Source: DATKEJ01 sp963768715
GTDB lineage: Bacteria > Bacteroidota > Rhodothermia > Rhodothermales > DATKEJ01
Reading direction: 5' to 3'
DNA length: 64,000 nucleotides
NCBI GenBank assembly: GCA_963768715.1
Contig: CAVYJC010000004.1
Coordinates: 1 to 64,000, forward strand
Shown: positions 28,238 to 36,199 of the stretch, piece by piece
Layout of the letters: the number at the start of each line of letters is the position of its first letter
Position numbering within the stretch: position 1 is the first letter of the stretch
Program-made: the position numbers and the translations under genes
Notes under the pieces: generated by a model
Told to the model about the DNA's origin: nothing
Seen by the model: only the letters and a program-made list of their open reading frames with translations
Databases searched by the model: none

Positions 28238-28438
28238 GACGGACTCTCAGCCACTCAACGGCCTTTATTGAATGGAATGTACACGAAACCTCGAAACCAG
28301 TACTAACGACGACGGCAGTCTCGAAGACTTTGCATCATGATTTTCAAGATATTGTGGCGGATACTGTTCTGAATGTCGACCAGTCGTCGGTAGTTTCATA
28401 CACTTCACTCATATTCGCCTACACCTCCACGCCGCCAA
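28238..28438. other. Divergent intergenic region, promoters expected
   Basis: 200 bases between the receptor (leftward) and the VWA gene (rightward). It is more A+T-rich than its surroundings and has no heptamer array or hairpin family. I cannot assign exact promoter boxes. Confidence 0.4.
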
Positions 28439-30160
28439 ATGGTCAAGGCTCGTTCCACTGCGCCGCTGCTGCTCTCGTGCCTCGCTTTCGCATTTGCGAC
28501 GGTTTCGCAGGCGCAATCGATCACGGTCTCACGCCCCAGCGTTGAGATCGGACCCGTCGCCGACCAGTGCCTTGTTGGTACATGCGTCGAGGCTACCGCT
28601 GCCCGCACCGGGATTTGCGCCGTTGAGGTGCTCGACAACAGCGGCTCGATGAACACAAACGATCGCTTCGGGGCCGCGCAGGCCGGCATTGCCCAGTTTG
28701 TAGACAGCCTTCGAGTTGAAAGAGGCGACTGGATCGGGCTCGTAACCTTCAGCGGGCCTCCGCTCGTCTTCGGCGCAACACCGCTGGCAAATCCCGGAAC
28801 GGCCCCGGTTACCAAGCAGGTCGATCCGGTCAGCCAGGCATTCGACGGCGTCAAATCGACAATCTCCGGTCTGGGCACCTCTACGATTTCATCCCTTACC
28901 CCACTGGCGGCTGGGATCGAAACGGGTACAGAGGTCCTCGCGAACTGTCCAGCCAATACGGTCCCGGTCATGATCGTCTCAACCGACGGTCTGCCCAACT
29001 GGAACGACGACGTTCAATGCGACGTGACCCCATTGTCGAGTACAAGTTGCACTACGGCGGCGTTGGATGCTGCGACTGCCGCAAAGGACCAGGGCATCCA
29101 CATCGTCACGATCGGCATCGATTTGAATGCTGCCGATGCTTCCGATGCGTTCGGCATCTCACTCCTGAAGGATGTAGCAACGTCGCCCGTGGATGCGAAT
29201 TTCTTCAATACGGCCGATGGATTCGGGCAGGAGGACATTTTCGCACACGTTGCGGGTTCCGTCGCATCGCCAAATGACGTTCAGTTTGTCGAACCTCTTC
29301 CTGATGCATGCTGGGCGTACGTCCCGGGCAGTACCTCGGGCACAATTTCCGACGACCCCACGGTTGACTCGATAGACGGGTCAGATATCCTGACCTGGTC
29401 TCTGGGAACGGTGGCCGACGGTGAAACCGCCGAACTCTGTTACAGCATGGCGTACGCTGAGAGTTGTGGGACGTCACCGGCGAAAGTGACCGTTCAGTCT
29501 GGAGGCTCCGTATCATGGGAAGAGGCCGGCGGCGGCGCGACATCGCTCGCCACCGAATCGCAGAAGCTCCAGAACATCGTCGAGTGCCGGGTCGTCATTC
29601 CCGTCGAGCTCGTGGATTTCCGCGGGACATCGGGGGGACGGGACGTCACGCTCGTCTGGCACACGGCGTCAGAATTGAACAATGCAGGGTTCGGCATTGA
29701 GCGATCGAGCCGGGGCGGAGCGTTCGAGCAAGTGGACTTCGTCATCGGCCAGGGCACTTCCACGATCCCCCGTGAATATCGATATGTGGACACCGATCTC
29801 GCCCCCGGCGTTCATCGCTACCGCCTGCGCCAGACGGACCTCGATGGATCGTTCGAATTCTCGGCCACGGTCGAGGTAAAGATTGAAATTCCCGAGAGTC
29901 ACGTCATGGGTCCGATCTATCCGAACCCGCTGCGCGACGTGGCGGTGTTCGATCTGTCGGTGGCCCGGACGCAAACGGTTCGCATCGAGCTGCTCGACGC
30001 AACCGGTCGGGTGGTTCGAACGCTCCGGGACAGTCCACTTGGCGCAGGATCGGCCGAGACGATTCGATTGGACGTGACCGGCATACCCGCCGGCATCTAT
30101 ATCGTCCGCGTATCCGGAGACTACTTCACCACCTCGAGCCTCGCCGCCGTCGTTCGATAG
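28439..30160 (+). CDS. VWA-domain protein with T9SS sorting tail
   Basis: 573 residues. The signal peptide is LLLSCLAFAFATVSQAQ. A von Willebrand A domain holds the metal site in VLDNSGSMNTNDR (DxSxS) plus VSTDGLPNW. A DUF11-like beta domain follows (VEPLPDACWAYVPGSTSGTI ... LTWSLGTVADGETAELCY). FRGTSGGRDVTLVWHTASEL ... RYRLRQTDLDGS precedes a T9SS type-A domain (MGPIYPNPLRDVAVFDLSV ... GIPAGIYIVRVSG). It should be exported to the surface and may mediate adhesion. A hairpin repeat, not a classical terminator, follows. Confidence 0.87.
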   Translation: MVKARSTAPLLLSCLAFAFATVSQAQSITVSRPSVEIGPVADQCLVGTCVEATAARTGICAVEVLDNSGSMNTNDRFGAAQAGIAQFVDSLRVERGDWIGLVTFSGPPLVFGATPLANPGTAPVTKQVDPVSQAFDGVKSTISGLGTSTISSLTPLAAGIETGTEVLANCPANTVPVMIVSTDGLPNWNDDVQCDVTPLSSTSCTTAALDAATAAKDQGIHIVTIGIDLNAADASDAFGISLLKDVATSPVDANFFNTADGFGQEDIFAHVAGSVASPNDVQFVEPLPDACWAYVPGSTSGTISDDPTVDSIDGSDILTWSLGTVADGETAELCYSMAYAESCGTSPAKVTVQSGGSVSWEEAGGGATSLATESQKLQNIVECRVVIPVELVDFRGTSGGRDVTLVWHTASELNNAGFGIERSSRGGAFEQVDFVIGQGTSTIPREYRYVDTDLAPGVHRYRLRQTDLDGSFEFSATVEVKIEIPESHVMGPIYPNPLRDVAVFDLSVARTQTVRIELLDATGRVVRTLRDSPLGAGSAETIRLDVTGIPAGIYIVRVSGDYFTTSSLAAVVR

Positions 30161-30190
30161 ACGGCGATTCCACCTCGGCTCATTCTCCCC

Positions 30191-30245
30191 AAGGTGTTAC
30201 ACCTACCAGAGAGGTGCGTCGCACTTATAGGTGCGTCGCACACCT
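30191..30245. repeat. Hairpin with repeated GGTGCGTCGCAC
   Basis: AAGGTGT (30191-30197) pairs with ACACCTT (30239-30245). Inside, GGTGCGTCGCAC occurs twice (30213-30224, 30230-30241), each copy nearly self-complementary. It lies between the VWA gene and tetR and could end transcription or stabilise the 3' end. Confidence 0.65.
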
Positions 30246-30283
30246 TCAGGTTCTCACAGAATCTTCTCAATTCTAAGCGAAAC

Positions 30284-30301
30284 CGACCGACCGGTCGGTC
30301 G
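30284..30301. promoter_or_regulatory. TetR-type operator palindrome
   Basis: CGACCGACCGGTCGGTCG is an 18-bp perfect palindrome 37 bases before the tetR ATG, followed by GATATAAGAG (possible -10 region). Its length and place are typical of a TetR-family autoregulatory operator controlling the tetR-RND operon. Confidence 0.75.
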
Positions 30302-30338
30302 ATATAAGAGCGTGAATCCTCTAAATCGCCAATCGGTC

Positions 30339-30962
30339 ATGCCTGAAGAGAGTCGCTCCTCCCGGAGTTTTGATCGCGATGAGAAGAAAGCCGCGATAGC
30401 CAGAGCGGCCATCAAAGTCTTCGCCGAGAAGGGCATAGCCAGGGCAAAGATGATTGAAGTCGCCCGGGCAGCCGGTATCGGAAAGGGCACGATCTACGAA
30501 TACTTCCGGAGCAAGGACGAACTGTTCGAGTTCGCCGTGAACCAGTTCTTCGAGGCTCTCAACCTCCAACTAGAGCGTGAACTGGCGAAAACGGATGACC
30601 CGACGCGCCAGCTCGAGATTCTCGTCAGAACGACATTTGATTCGTTGAAGAGCTCCGGCCCGGAGATGCACATCATGTTCGAGATCTGGGCAGAGGGCGT
30701 ACGAGCGGGCGTCGAATACTTCGATCTCGGAGCCATGTATGCCGCCTATCGGGAGCTGATTGCAGCGATCCTGGTCGACGGGATGCGAAAGGGACAATTT
30801 CGAGAGGTCGATCCGATCTCTGTCGCAGCAACGATCATCGGAGCGCTCGACGGGCTCCTCCTCCAGTGGATCCTGATCGAGGACGCGCTCGATTTGGACA
30901 GGGCGCCGGACGAATTCGTGCGGCTGATCATGAACGGCCTGTCCGCAAAGCAAGAATCATGA
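30339..30962 (+). CDS. TetR family transcriptional regulator
   Basis: 207 residues from the ATG at 30339, chosen because the HTH domain starts soon after: AIARAAIKVFAEKGIARAKM, IEVARAAGIGKGTIYEYFRS, KDELFEFAVNQFF. The C-terminal ligand-binding part ends GALDGLLLQWILIEDALDLD. It probably represses the downstream transporter and itself through the palindrome at 30284-30301. Its TGA overlaps the next ATG (ATGA at 30959-30962), so the two are translationally coupled. Confidence 0.92.
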   Translation: MPEESRSSRSFDRDEKKAAIARAAIKVFAEKGIARAKMIEVARAAGIGKGTIYEYFRSKDELFEFAVNQFFEALNLQLERELAKTDDPTRQLEILVRTTFDSLKSSGPEMHIMFEIWAEGVRAGVEYFDLGAMYAAYRELIAAILVDGMRKGQFREVDPISVAATIIGALDGLLLQWILIEDALDLDRAPDEFVRLIMNGLSAKQES

Positions 30963-33850
30963 ATACAGAAGACACCGAGACAAACGCGCAAATCCGAAAG
31001 CATCGGTCCACCGGACACAAGCGCATCGCCGGAAGGCACCGCCTCTACACAAAGCTTGCCGACTTAGCCGTTCGACGCCCCTGGACGATGCTTGGGCTGG
31101 CTCTCGTCGCAACCTTGATCGCCGCGGCTTTCGCAAGCCGGCTGGAACTGAGGATGCAATTCAAGAACATGATGCCCCAGTCGCATCCCACCGTCCTCGA
31201 GTATGATCGGATCGTCGACCAGTACAGCTCGGCATCCAGCCTCATCGTCGTCGTTCGCGGAAAGGAGGATGAGATCAAGTCCTTCGCGAACGAACTCGCT
31301 CCCCGACTCCGCGCAATGAAGGATTATATCCGTCGCGTAGACTACAAGCTCGATACCGACTTTGTCCGCCGGCACGGATTCATGCTGATCAAGGCAAAAG
31401 ACCTCGAGAACATGCAGAACCAGTTTGCGGATCTGGGTCTGCTCCCCTTCCTCACGCATCTGAACGACTCGTTCGAAAAGACCTACGTCGCTGACAACGA
31501 GAGCATCTCCAATAGCGACAAAGAAGAGAAAGCGGTTCGCGCCCTTGGCGGCATCGGTTCATGGCTCCAAACGATGCAGGATTACGTCGACGGCTCGGGC
31601 AGCGCGGAAACGGCGCGCGGGGCCGTCGATCAGTTTCTGATCGGCGATCCCTACTACATCGCTCCCGACAACGACATGCTCCTGATGTTCGCCCAGCCCA
31701 CGTTTACGCTGAACGACGTCGAGACCATGGTAACGGCCGTGGATTCTGTCGACGCTCTGATCGCCGACCTGAACAGAATGCATCCGGATGTCGACGCCGG
31801 CATAACGGGTACGATGGCCCTCGGGCGTGACGAAATGGAAGCCGCGATGTCAGACATGTACATCACGTCCATCGTTGCGTTTATCCTGATCATCGGTCTC
31901 TTCATCATCAGCTTCCGAATGTGGGCAGCGCCGATTCTGGCCGGGATCAGCCTGGTGGTCGGAATCATCTGGGCCGCCGGCTTCTCCGCGGTGGCGGTTG
32001 GCAGTCTCAACCTGATGACCTCGATGTTTGCCGTCATTCTTATCGGGCTGGGCATCGACTACAACATCCACGTCATCTCGGCCTATTCAGAGCATCGTTC
32101 GGAGGGCCAATCGATCGGCGAGTCGTTACGGCTCGCGCTGACGAAATCGGGCAACGGCATCGTCGTCGGCGCCGTCAGCACAGCCCTCGCGTTTCTGACA
32201 ATGCTCATCTCTGAGAACCTCGGCATGAAGGAGTTTGGGCTCGTCGCCGGCATCGGCGTGATGTTCTGCATGCTGGCTTCGATGCTCGTGCTGCCATCAC
32301 TCCTCGTAGCCCGCGATCGGATCCTCACTCGCCGCAAGGGACACCCCGCCGAAACACGTTCGATCGCCTACCATTGGACGGGACGTCTTGCAGAGGGACT
32401 GGCATCCAGACCCGTTCCGGTCTTGTCGGTCCTCGTAATCGTGTCCGCGTTTCTCCTTTACAACGCGCTCCACATCACGTTCGACTACAACTATCTGAAC
32501 ATGGAGCCGAAGGGACTCCGTTCGATACAGCTCCAGGATGACGTCATCGACGAATTCGACGTAACACCCGATATGCTCCTCGTCACGGCAAACTCTGTGG
32601 AGAAGTCGCGAACCATCTCGGAGTCTGCGAAGGAGCTGAAGTCGGTCGGCATGGTGACGAGCATCTCCGACTTCGTTCCCTCGCCCGAAGAACGAGAAAA
32701 GCGTCTGCCATTCATCCAGATGATTCGGTCCGATCTCGGCAATCCGAACGCCCCTTCGAAGCTGCGTCTTTCGGATTCCGATGCGCTGGTCGATCAGTTG
32801 TACCGCCTCGAAGACAACGTAATCGAGCTCGGGCAGTTGGCCTACATGGGAGGGCAGGAGAAGGTGGATCGGAAGACCAGGGAGCTGGTCGGGAATCTGG
32901 ATCTCCCGGCAGCAGAGAGGCAGAGCGTCGTGACCCGGCTCGTCGATTCCCTCAACGCGAATCGGGCAGCCGGTATGACCCGTCTCGCCTCCTTCGAATC
33001 AGACTACGCGCCCCTCATGCGTGAGGAGGCGCTTGAGATGACGTCCGAAGAAACAATCGACGTGCCCGATCTCCCGCCGGCGATCCGGAATCAGTTCGTC
33101 AGTAACGACGGATCGAGCTATCTGGTGTCAATTTATCCCAGGCAGCAGGTGTGGGATTTCGAATTCCTTGGCCGGCTGACCGAACAAATGCACCGGATTG
33201 ATCCGCGAATCACCGGCCTGCCGCCGATCTTCTACATCCTCATTCAGTACATCGGACGAGACGGAAGAACCGCCGCAATCCTCGCCCTCGGCGTGATCTT
33301 CCTCCTTCTCCTGCTCGATTTCAGGCGGCTCTCGCTGGCGGTCATGGCGATGACGACCCTGGGGGTTGGGGTTGTTTGGATGGTGGGTCTGATGCACCTC
33401 CTGGGGATGCAGTTCAACATCGTCAACACGATCGCCATTCCGCTCATACTCGGGATCGGAATCGACGATTCGGTTCACATCCTGAATCGCTATCTGGAGG
33501 AGGGTCCAGGTCACCTCCGCGTGGCCTACGCCAGCACCGGAAAGGCGGTCATTCTGACGTCGCTCACGACGATGATTGCATTCGGCTCGCTTGGATTCGC
33601 CGTCTACAGAGGACTGGCCAGCCTCGGCCTCACACTCCTCATTGGCGTCGGGACAGCCCTTGTCGTGACCCTGCTGCTCCTCCCCGTCCTGGTCGGATTT
33701 CTGGATCGGCGGGCGTTGCGCGGTGAGAACGGCGATGCCTCTCGTCACGAGACCAAGGAACGAACCACCCTCGTCGGGGCCGTCGGCTGCATGTTGCTTC
33801 TGACCCTCGCGGGAGAACAGCACGTGCGCAGAACGCGACGCCTGACGTAG
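30959..33850 (+). CDS. RND superfamily (MMPL-type) transporter
   Basis: 963 residues with two similar halves. Each half has one N-terminal span, a large periplasmic loop and a cluster of five or six spans: LADLAVRRPWTMLGLALVAT; ITSIVAFILIIGLFIISFRM ... FAVILIGLGIDYNIHVISAY; and in the second half AAILALGVIFLLLLLDF ... IAIPLILGIGIDDSVHIL. The GIGIDDSVH/GLGIDYNIH motifs are the proton-relay region of MMPL/hopanoid-type RND permeases. Likely substrates are lipids or hydrophobic drugs. The end is uncertain: the last 20 residues may be read out of the following gene after an indel near 33810. Confidence 0.9.
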   Translation: MNTEDTETNAQIRKHRSTGHKRIAGRHRLYTKLADLAVRRPWTMLGLALVATLIAAAFASRLELRMQFKNMMPQSHPTVLEYDRIVDQYSSASSLIVVVRGKEDEIKSFANELAPRLRAMKDYIRRVDYKLDTDFVRRHGFMLIKAKDLENMQNQFADLGLLPFLTHLNDSFEKTYVADNESISNSDKEEKAVRALGGIGSWLQTMQDYVDGSGSAETARGAVDQFLIGDPYYIAPDNDMLLMFAQPTFTLNDVETMVTAVDSVDALIADLNRMHPDVDAGITGTMALGRDEMEAAMSDMYITSIVAFILIIGLFIISFRMWAAPILAGISLVVGIIWAAGFSAVAVGSLNLMTSMFAVILIGLGIDYNIHVISAYSEHRSEGQSIGESLRLALTKSGNGIVVGAVSTALAFLTMLISENLGMKEFGLVAGIGVMFCMLASMLVLPSLLVARDRILTRRKGHPAETRSIAYHWTGRLAEGLASRPVPVLSVLVIVSAFLLYNALHITFDYNYLNMEPKGLRSIQLQDDVIDEFDVTPDMLLVTANSVEKSRTISESAKELKSVGMVTSISDFVPSPEEREKRLPFIQMIRSDLGNPNAPSKLRLSDSDALVDQLYRLEDNVIELGQLAYMGGQEKVDRKTRELVGNLDLPAAERQSVVTRLVDSLNANRAAGMTRLASFESDYAPLMREEALEMTSEETIDVPDLPPAIRNQFVSNDGSSYLVSIYPRQQVWDFEFLGRLTEQMHRIDPRITGLPPIFYILIQYIGRDGRTAAILALGVIFLLLLLDFRRLSLAVMAMTTLGVGVVWMVGLMHLLGMQFNIVNTIAIPLILGIGIDDSVHILNRYLEEGPGHLRVAYASTGKAVILTSLTTMIAFGSLGFAVYRGLASLGLTLLIGVGTALVVTLLLLPVLVGFLDRRALRGENGDASRHETKERTTLVGAVGCMLLLTLAGEQHVRRTRRLT

Positions 33851-34525
33851 CGGACATAGTTCGGAAGATCGATGCGAATGAACGTACGGCCTCGAGTTAC
33901 TTCCGTTGGAAGTCAGATCATCACGACATCTTCCGGGAGCAAACGAACGCTCGACGTGGAGTTTTACTCGATCGGACAGAACGAGAAGACACTGACGGTG
34001 TACACCGGTCCCGCCCGCGTCAAGGGAGACAAGATCCTCATGCTCCATGACGGAGACGACATCTGGTTCTACACCCCGAAGACCGATCGCGTCCGCCACC
34101 TCGCCAGCCACGCCCGCCGGCAGCGGGTTCAGGGGAGCGAATTTTCCTACGAAGACATGATCTCGGGCAACCTGGAGGATGACTACACCAGCAAATTGCT
34201 CGGCAAGGAGAAGTTGGATGGCATCGAGTGCTACAAGATCGAATCTACCCCGACCGAATCGGGTCCTTCCTACTCGAAGATCATCGTCTGGGCGGATGTC
34301 GATCGGTTTGTGACCCGACGGATCGATTACTACGAAAACGGCACACTGCTTAAGCGCTTGCTGCCATCGGACATCCGGGAGGTCGGCGGCCACTACCTGC
34401 CGTTCCGACTCGACATGTCGAATCTGAGGGACGGCGGCGAAACGGCCTTTGAGTTCGACCGAATGGACGTCGGCGTGGACCTCGATGAAAGGTTGTTTAC
34501 GACGACCAATCTCAAGCGACGCTGA
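33791..34525 (+). pseudogene. LolA-like lipoprotein-sorting protein, 5' frameshifts
   Basis: From about 33872 the frame is clean: SVGSQIITTSSGSKRTLDVE, KGDKILMLHDGDDIWFYTPK, QGSEFSYEDMISGNLEDDYT, LDGIECYKIESTP, the pattern of outer-membrane lipoprotein-sorting (LolA-like) proteins that pair with MMPL transporters. The N-terminal part lies in other frames: MLLLTLA at 33791, then ARAQNATPDVADIVRKIDAN and ERTASSY, joining near 33905. So one or two indels split the signal peptide region from the body. It probably carries lipid between the transporter and the outer membrane. Confidence 0.75.
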
Positions 34526-34597
34526 TCAATGGCAACGCTCCAGACCGAAGCAGCCACATTTTTCCCATTTACGGATCGCACGGGTCGATCATTTGCA

Positions 34598-35796
34598 ATG
34601 CGAAAGAGCTGCGGGCTGACGACTCGTTCTGCTGGTGCTGCTCGACCTGACCGGGGCGCGGGTGTTCGGGCAGAACCTGGAAGGGAGCGGGTACCTGGAG
34701 CACCAGGTGTACCCACAGCGTCTCCAAGGTCGCCTCATCGCAATGGACTACACCAGGATTCGCGTGGATGTGAATGCCAACGTCCGCCCCTGGCTGGCGA
34801 TCACTGGTGATGTCGTAGGTCAGATGGAGCACGGGAAAACGGACTTCAACAGCTTCGACTTCATTCCGGCTTCCGTCGTCAAATCATTTGCACAGGCGGT
34901 TGGCGCGCCCGTCGACGCGTTGCGCCAGGATTTCGACTTCCACGTGGACCATGAGCACTACGTGGACAATGCCTATGCGACAGCGTACTTGGGGGAGGCC
35001 AGCGCCCGCATCGGGCGGCAGCAACTACCGTGGGGGACAGGCTACGCCTGGAATCCGACAGACATCTTCCATGAAAAGAATTTCCTCGATCCGACGTACG
35101 AAAAGCGCGGCGTTGACGCCTTCAAGGCGGTCGTTCCATTCTCTGCGATGGGGAGCGTAACGGCGGTCATCGGACTCAAGAATCTCTGGAACGAGGCTAA
35201 GAAAGCCGTTCGATTCAAGGATCATGTCGCGGGTTTCGACTACTCGGTCTCTCTCATGCAGGAGCACGTTCATGAGTTCGACTTCCTCACTTCGTCGTCA
35301 GACGACGTCGAAAGGCGCTTCCTTGCGGGCGATCTGTCCGGATCGATAGGAGAGTTCGGGGTCTGGTTCGAAGGCGCCTACGTGAACGTCCCGGATCGAA
35401 ATGATCGTGTGCTGGCTTTAATCGGCGCCGATCATACCACGGAGGCCGGATGGTATTTGATCACGGAATACTACCATAACGGATTCGGGGCGTCGCGCCG
35501 TTCCGACTACAGTTTCAACCGTTGGATGCGCCTGATAGGCGAGACGGGAGACAACCTGGGACGAGACTACCTCTTCCTGGGCCAATCTTATCCTCTGACG
35601 GATCTTCTGACGGGGTCCAGCTACGCAATCCTGAGCTTGACCGACCGAAGCCTCGTCGTCTATCCCTACCTCGAATACAGTCTCAGCGACAATGCCGTCC
35701 TGACGCGTCATCGGATACGCGCCGGTCGGAGCAGCGACGTCCGAGTTCGGCGCCTTCGGATGGGGGGCCATCGTGAGAGGGCGGTATTATTTTTGA
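34598..35796 (+). pseudogene. Outer-membrane beta-barrel protein, two frameshifts
   Basis: About 395 residues. MRKSCGLTT at 34598 is out of frame with the hydrophobic continuation LVLLVLLDLTGARVFGQ. The body then runs from YLEHQVYPQRLQGRLIAMDY through alternating barrel strands (RIGRQQLPWGTGYAWNPTDI, WFEGAYVNVPDRNDRV, WYLITEYYHNGFG). Near 35705 a lost base sends the frame astray. The correct end is VIGYAPVGAATSEFGAFGWG then AIVRGRYYF with a terminal Phe, typical of barrels inserted by BamA. It is the last gene of the tetR-RND-LolA set and is probably its outer-membrane partner. Confidence 0.75.
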
Positions 35797-36199
35797 GCCG
35801 GGGGATGGTCCACCCCTCCTCGCTTCGCGAGGCTCCCCTCGAGGGGAGACCACCCGTAGACTAACGCCTCGTCCATTTCCATTGGACTCCTGTGACAACC
35901 CCAGGTCGTCTCTTTCAAGTGGACTCGTCCATTCCTCCGTCGCGCCGGGGAAGAGCCGGCTGAACCGGATTTTCATTGACTTTTTCAGTCGTGGACCTTA
36001 AATGAAGATCGTGTGTGTATGAGTTCCTTCGAGGCGAAGGCCATTTGATCCCCCACAGAGCCGCTCGACGCTAGCCCGTTGACGGCTGATGGTTGAAGTA
36101 CGCCCGGCCCGAAAGGCAGCTCTCTAGCCTACAACCTACCACTCACTCGCAGTAGGAGGCGGATGTGAGTGTAGTGTATTAAGATGACGGAGGTACGTC
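35797..36199. repeat. Gap with a palindromic repeat; no gene
   Basis: A dispersed repeat at about 35807-35855 combines CCTCGCTTCGCGAGG with the palindrome CTCCCCTCGAGGGGAG. The rest (35860-36180) has no convincing frame or RNA fold. It should contain the promoter of the following gene. Just before the ATG, ATGACG-GAGGTA-CGTCAT (36184-36201) places the ribosome-binding site in a hairpin loop. Confidence 0.6.

Noticed and set aside
33128..34393. 421-codon frame antisense to the RND and LolA genes
   Set aside because: High-G+C shadow of the real genes; charged low-complexity peptide without domain. The same holds for frames at 24572-25630, 26483-27589, 41648-42694 and 56298-57446.
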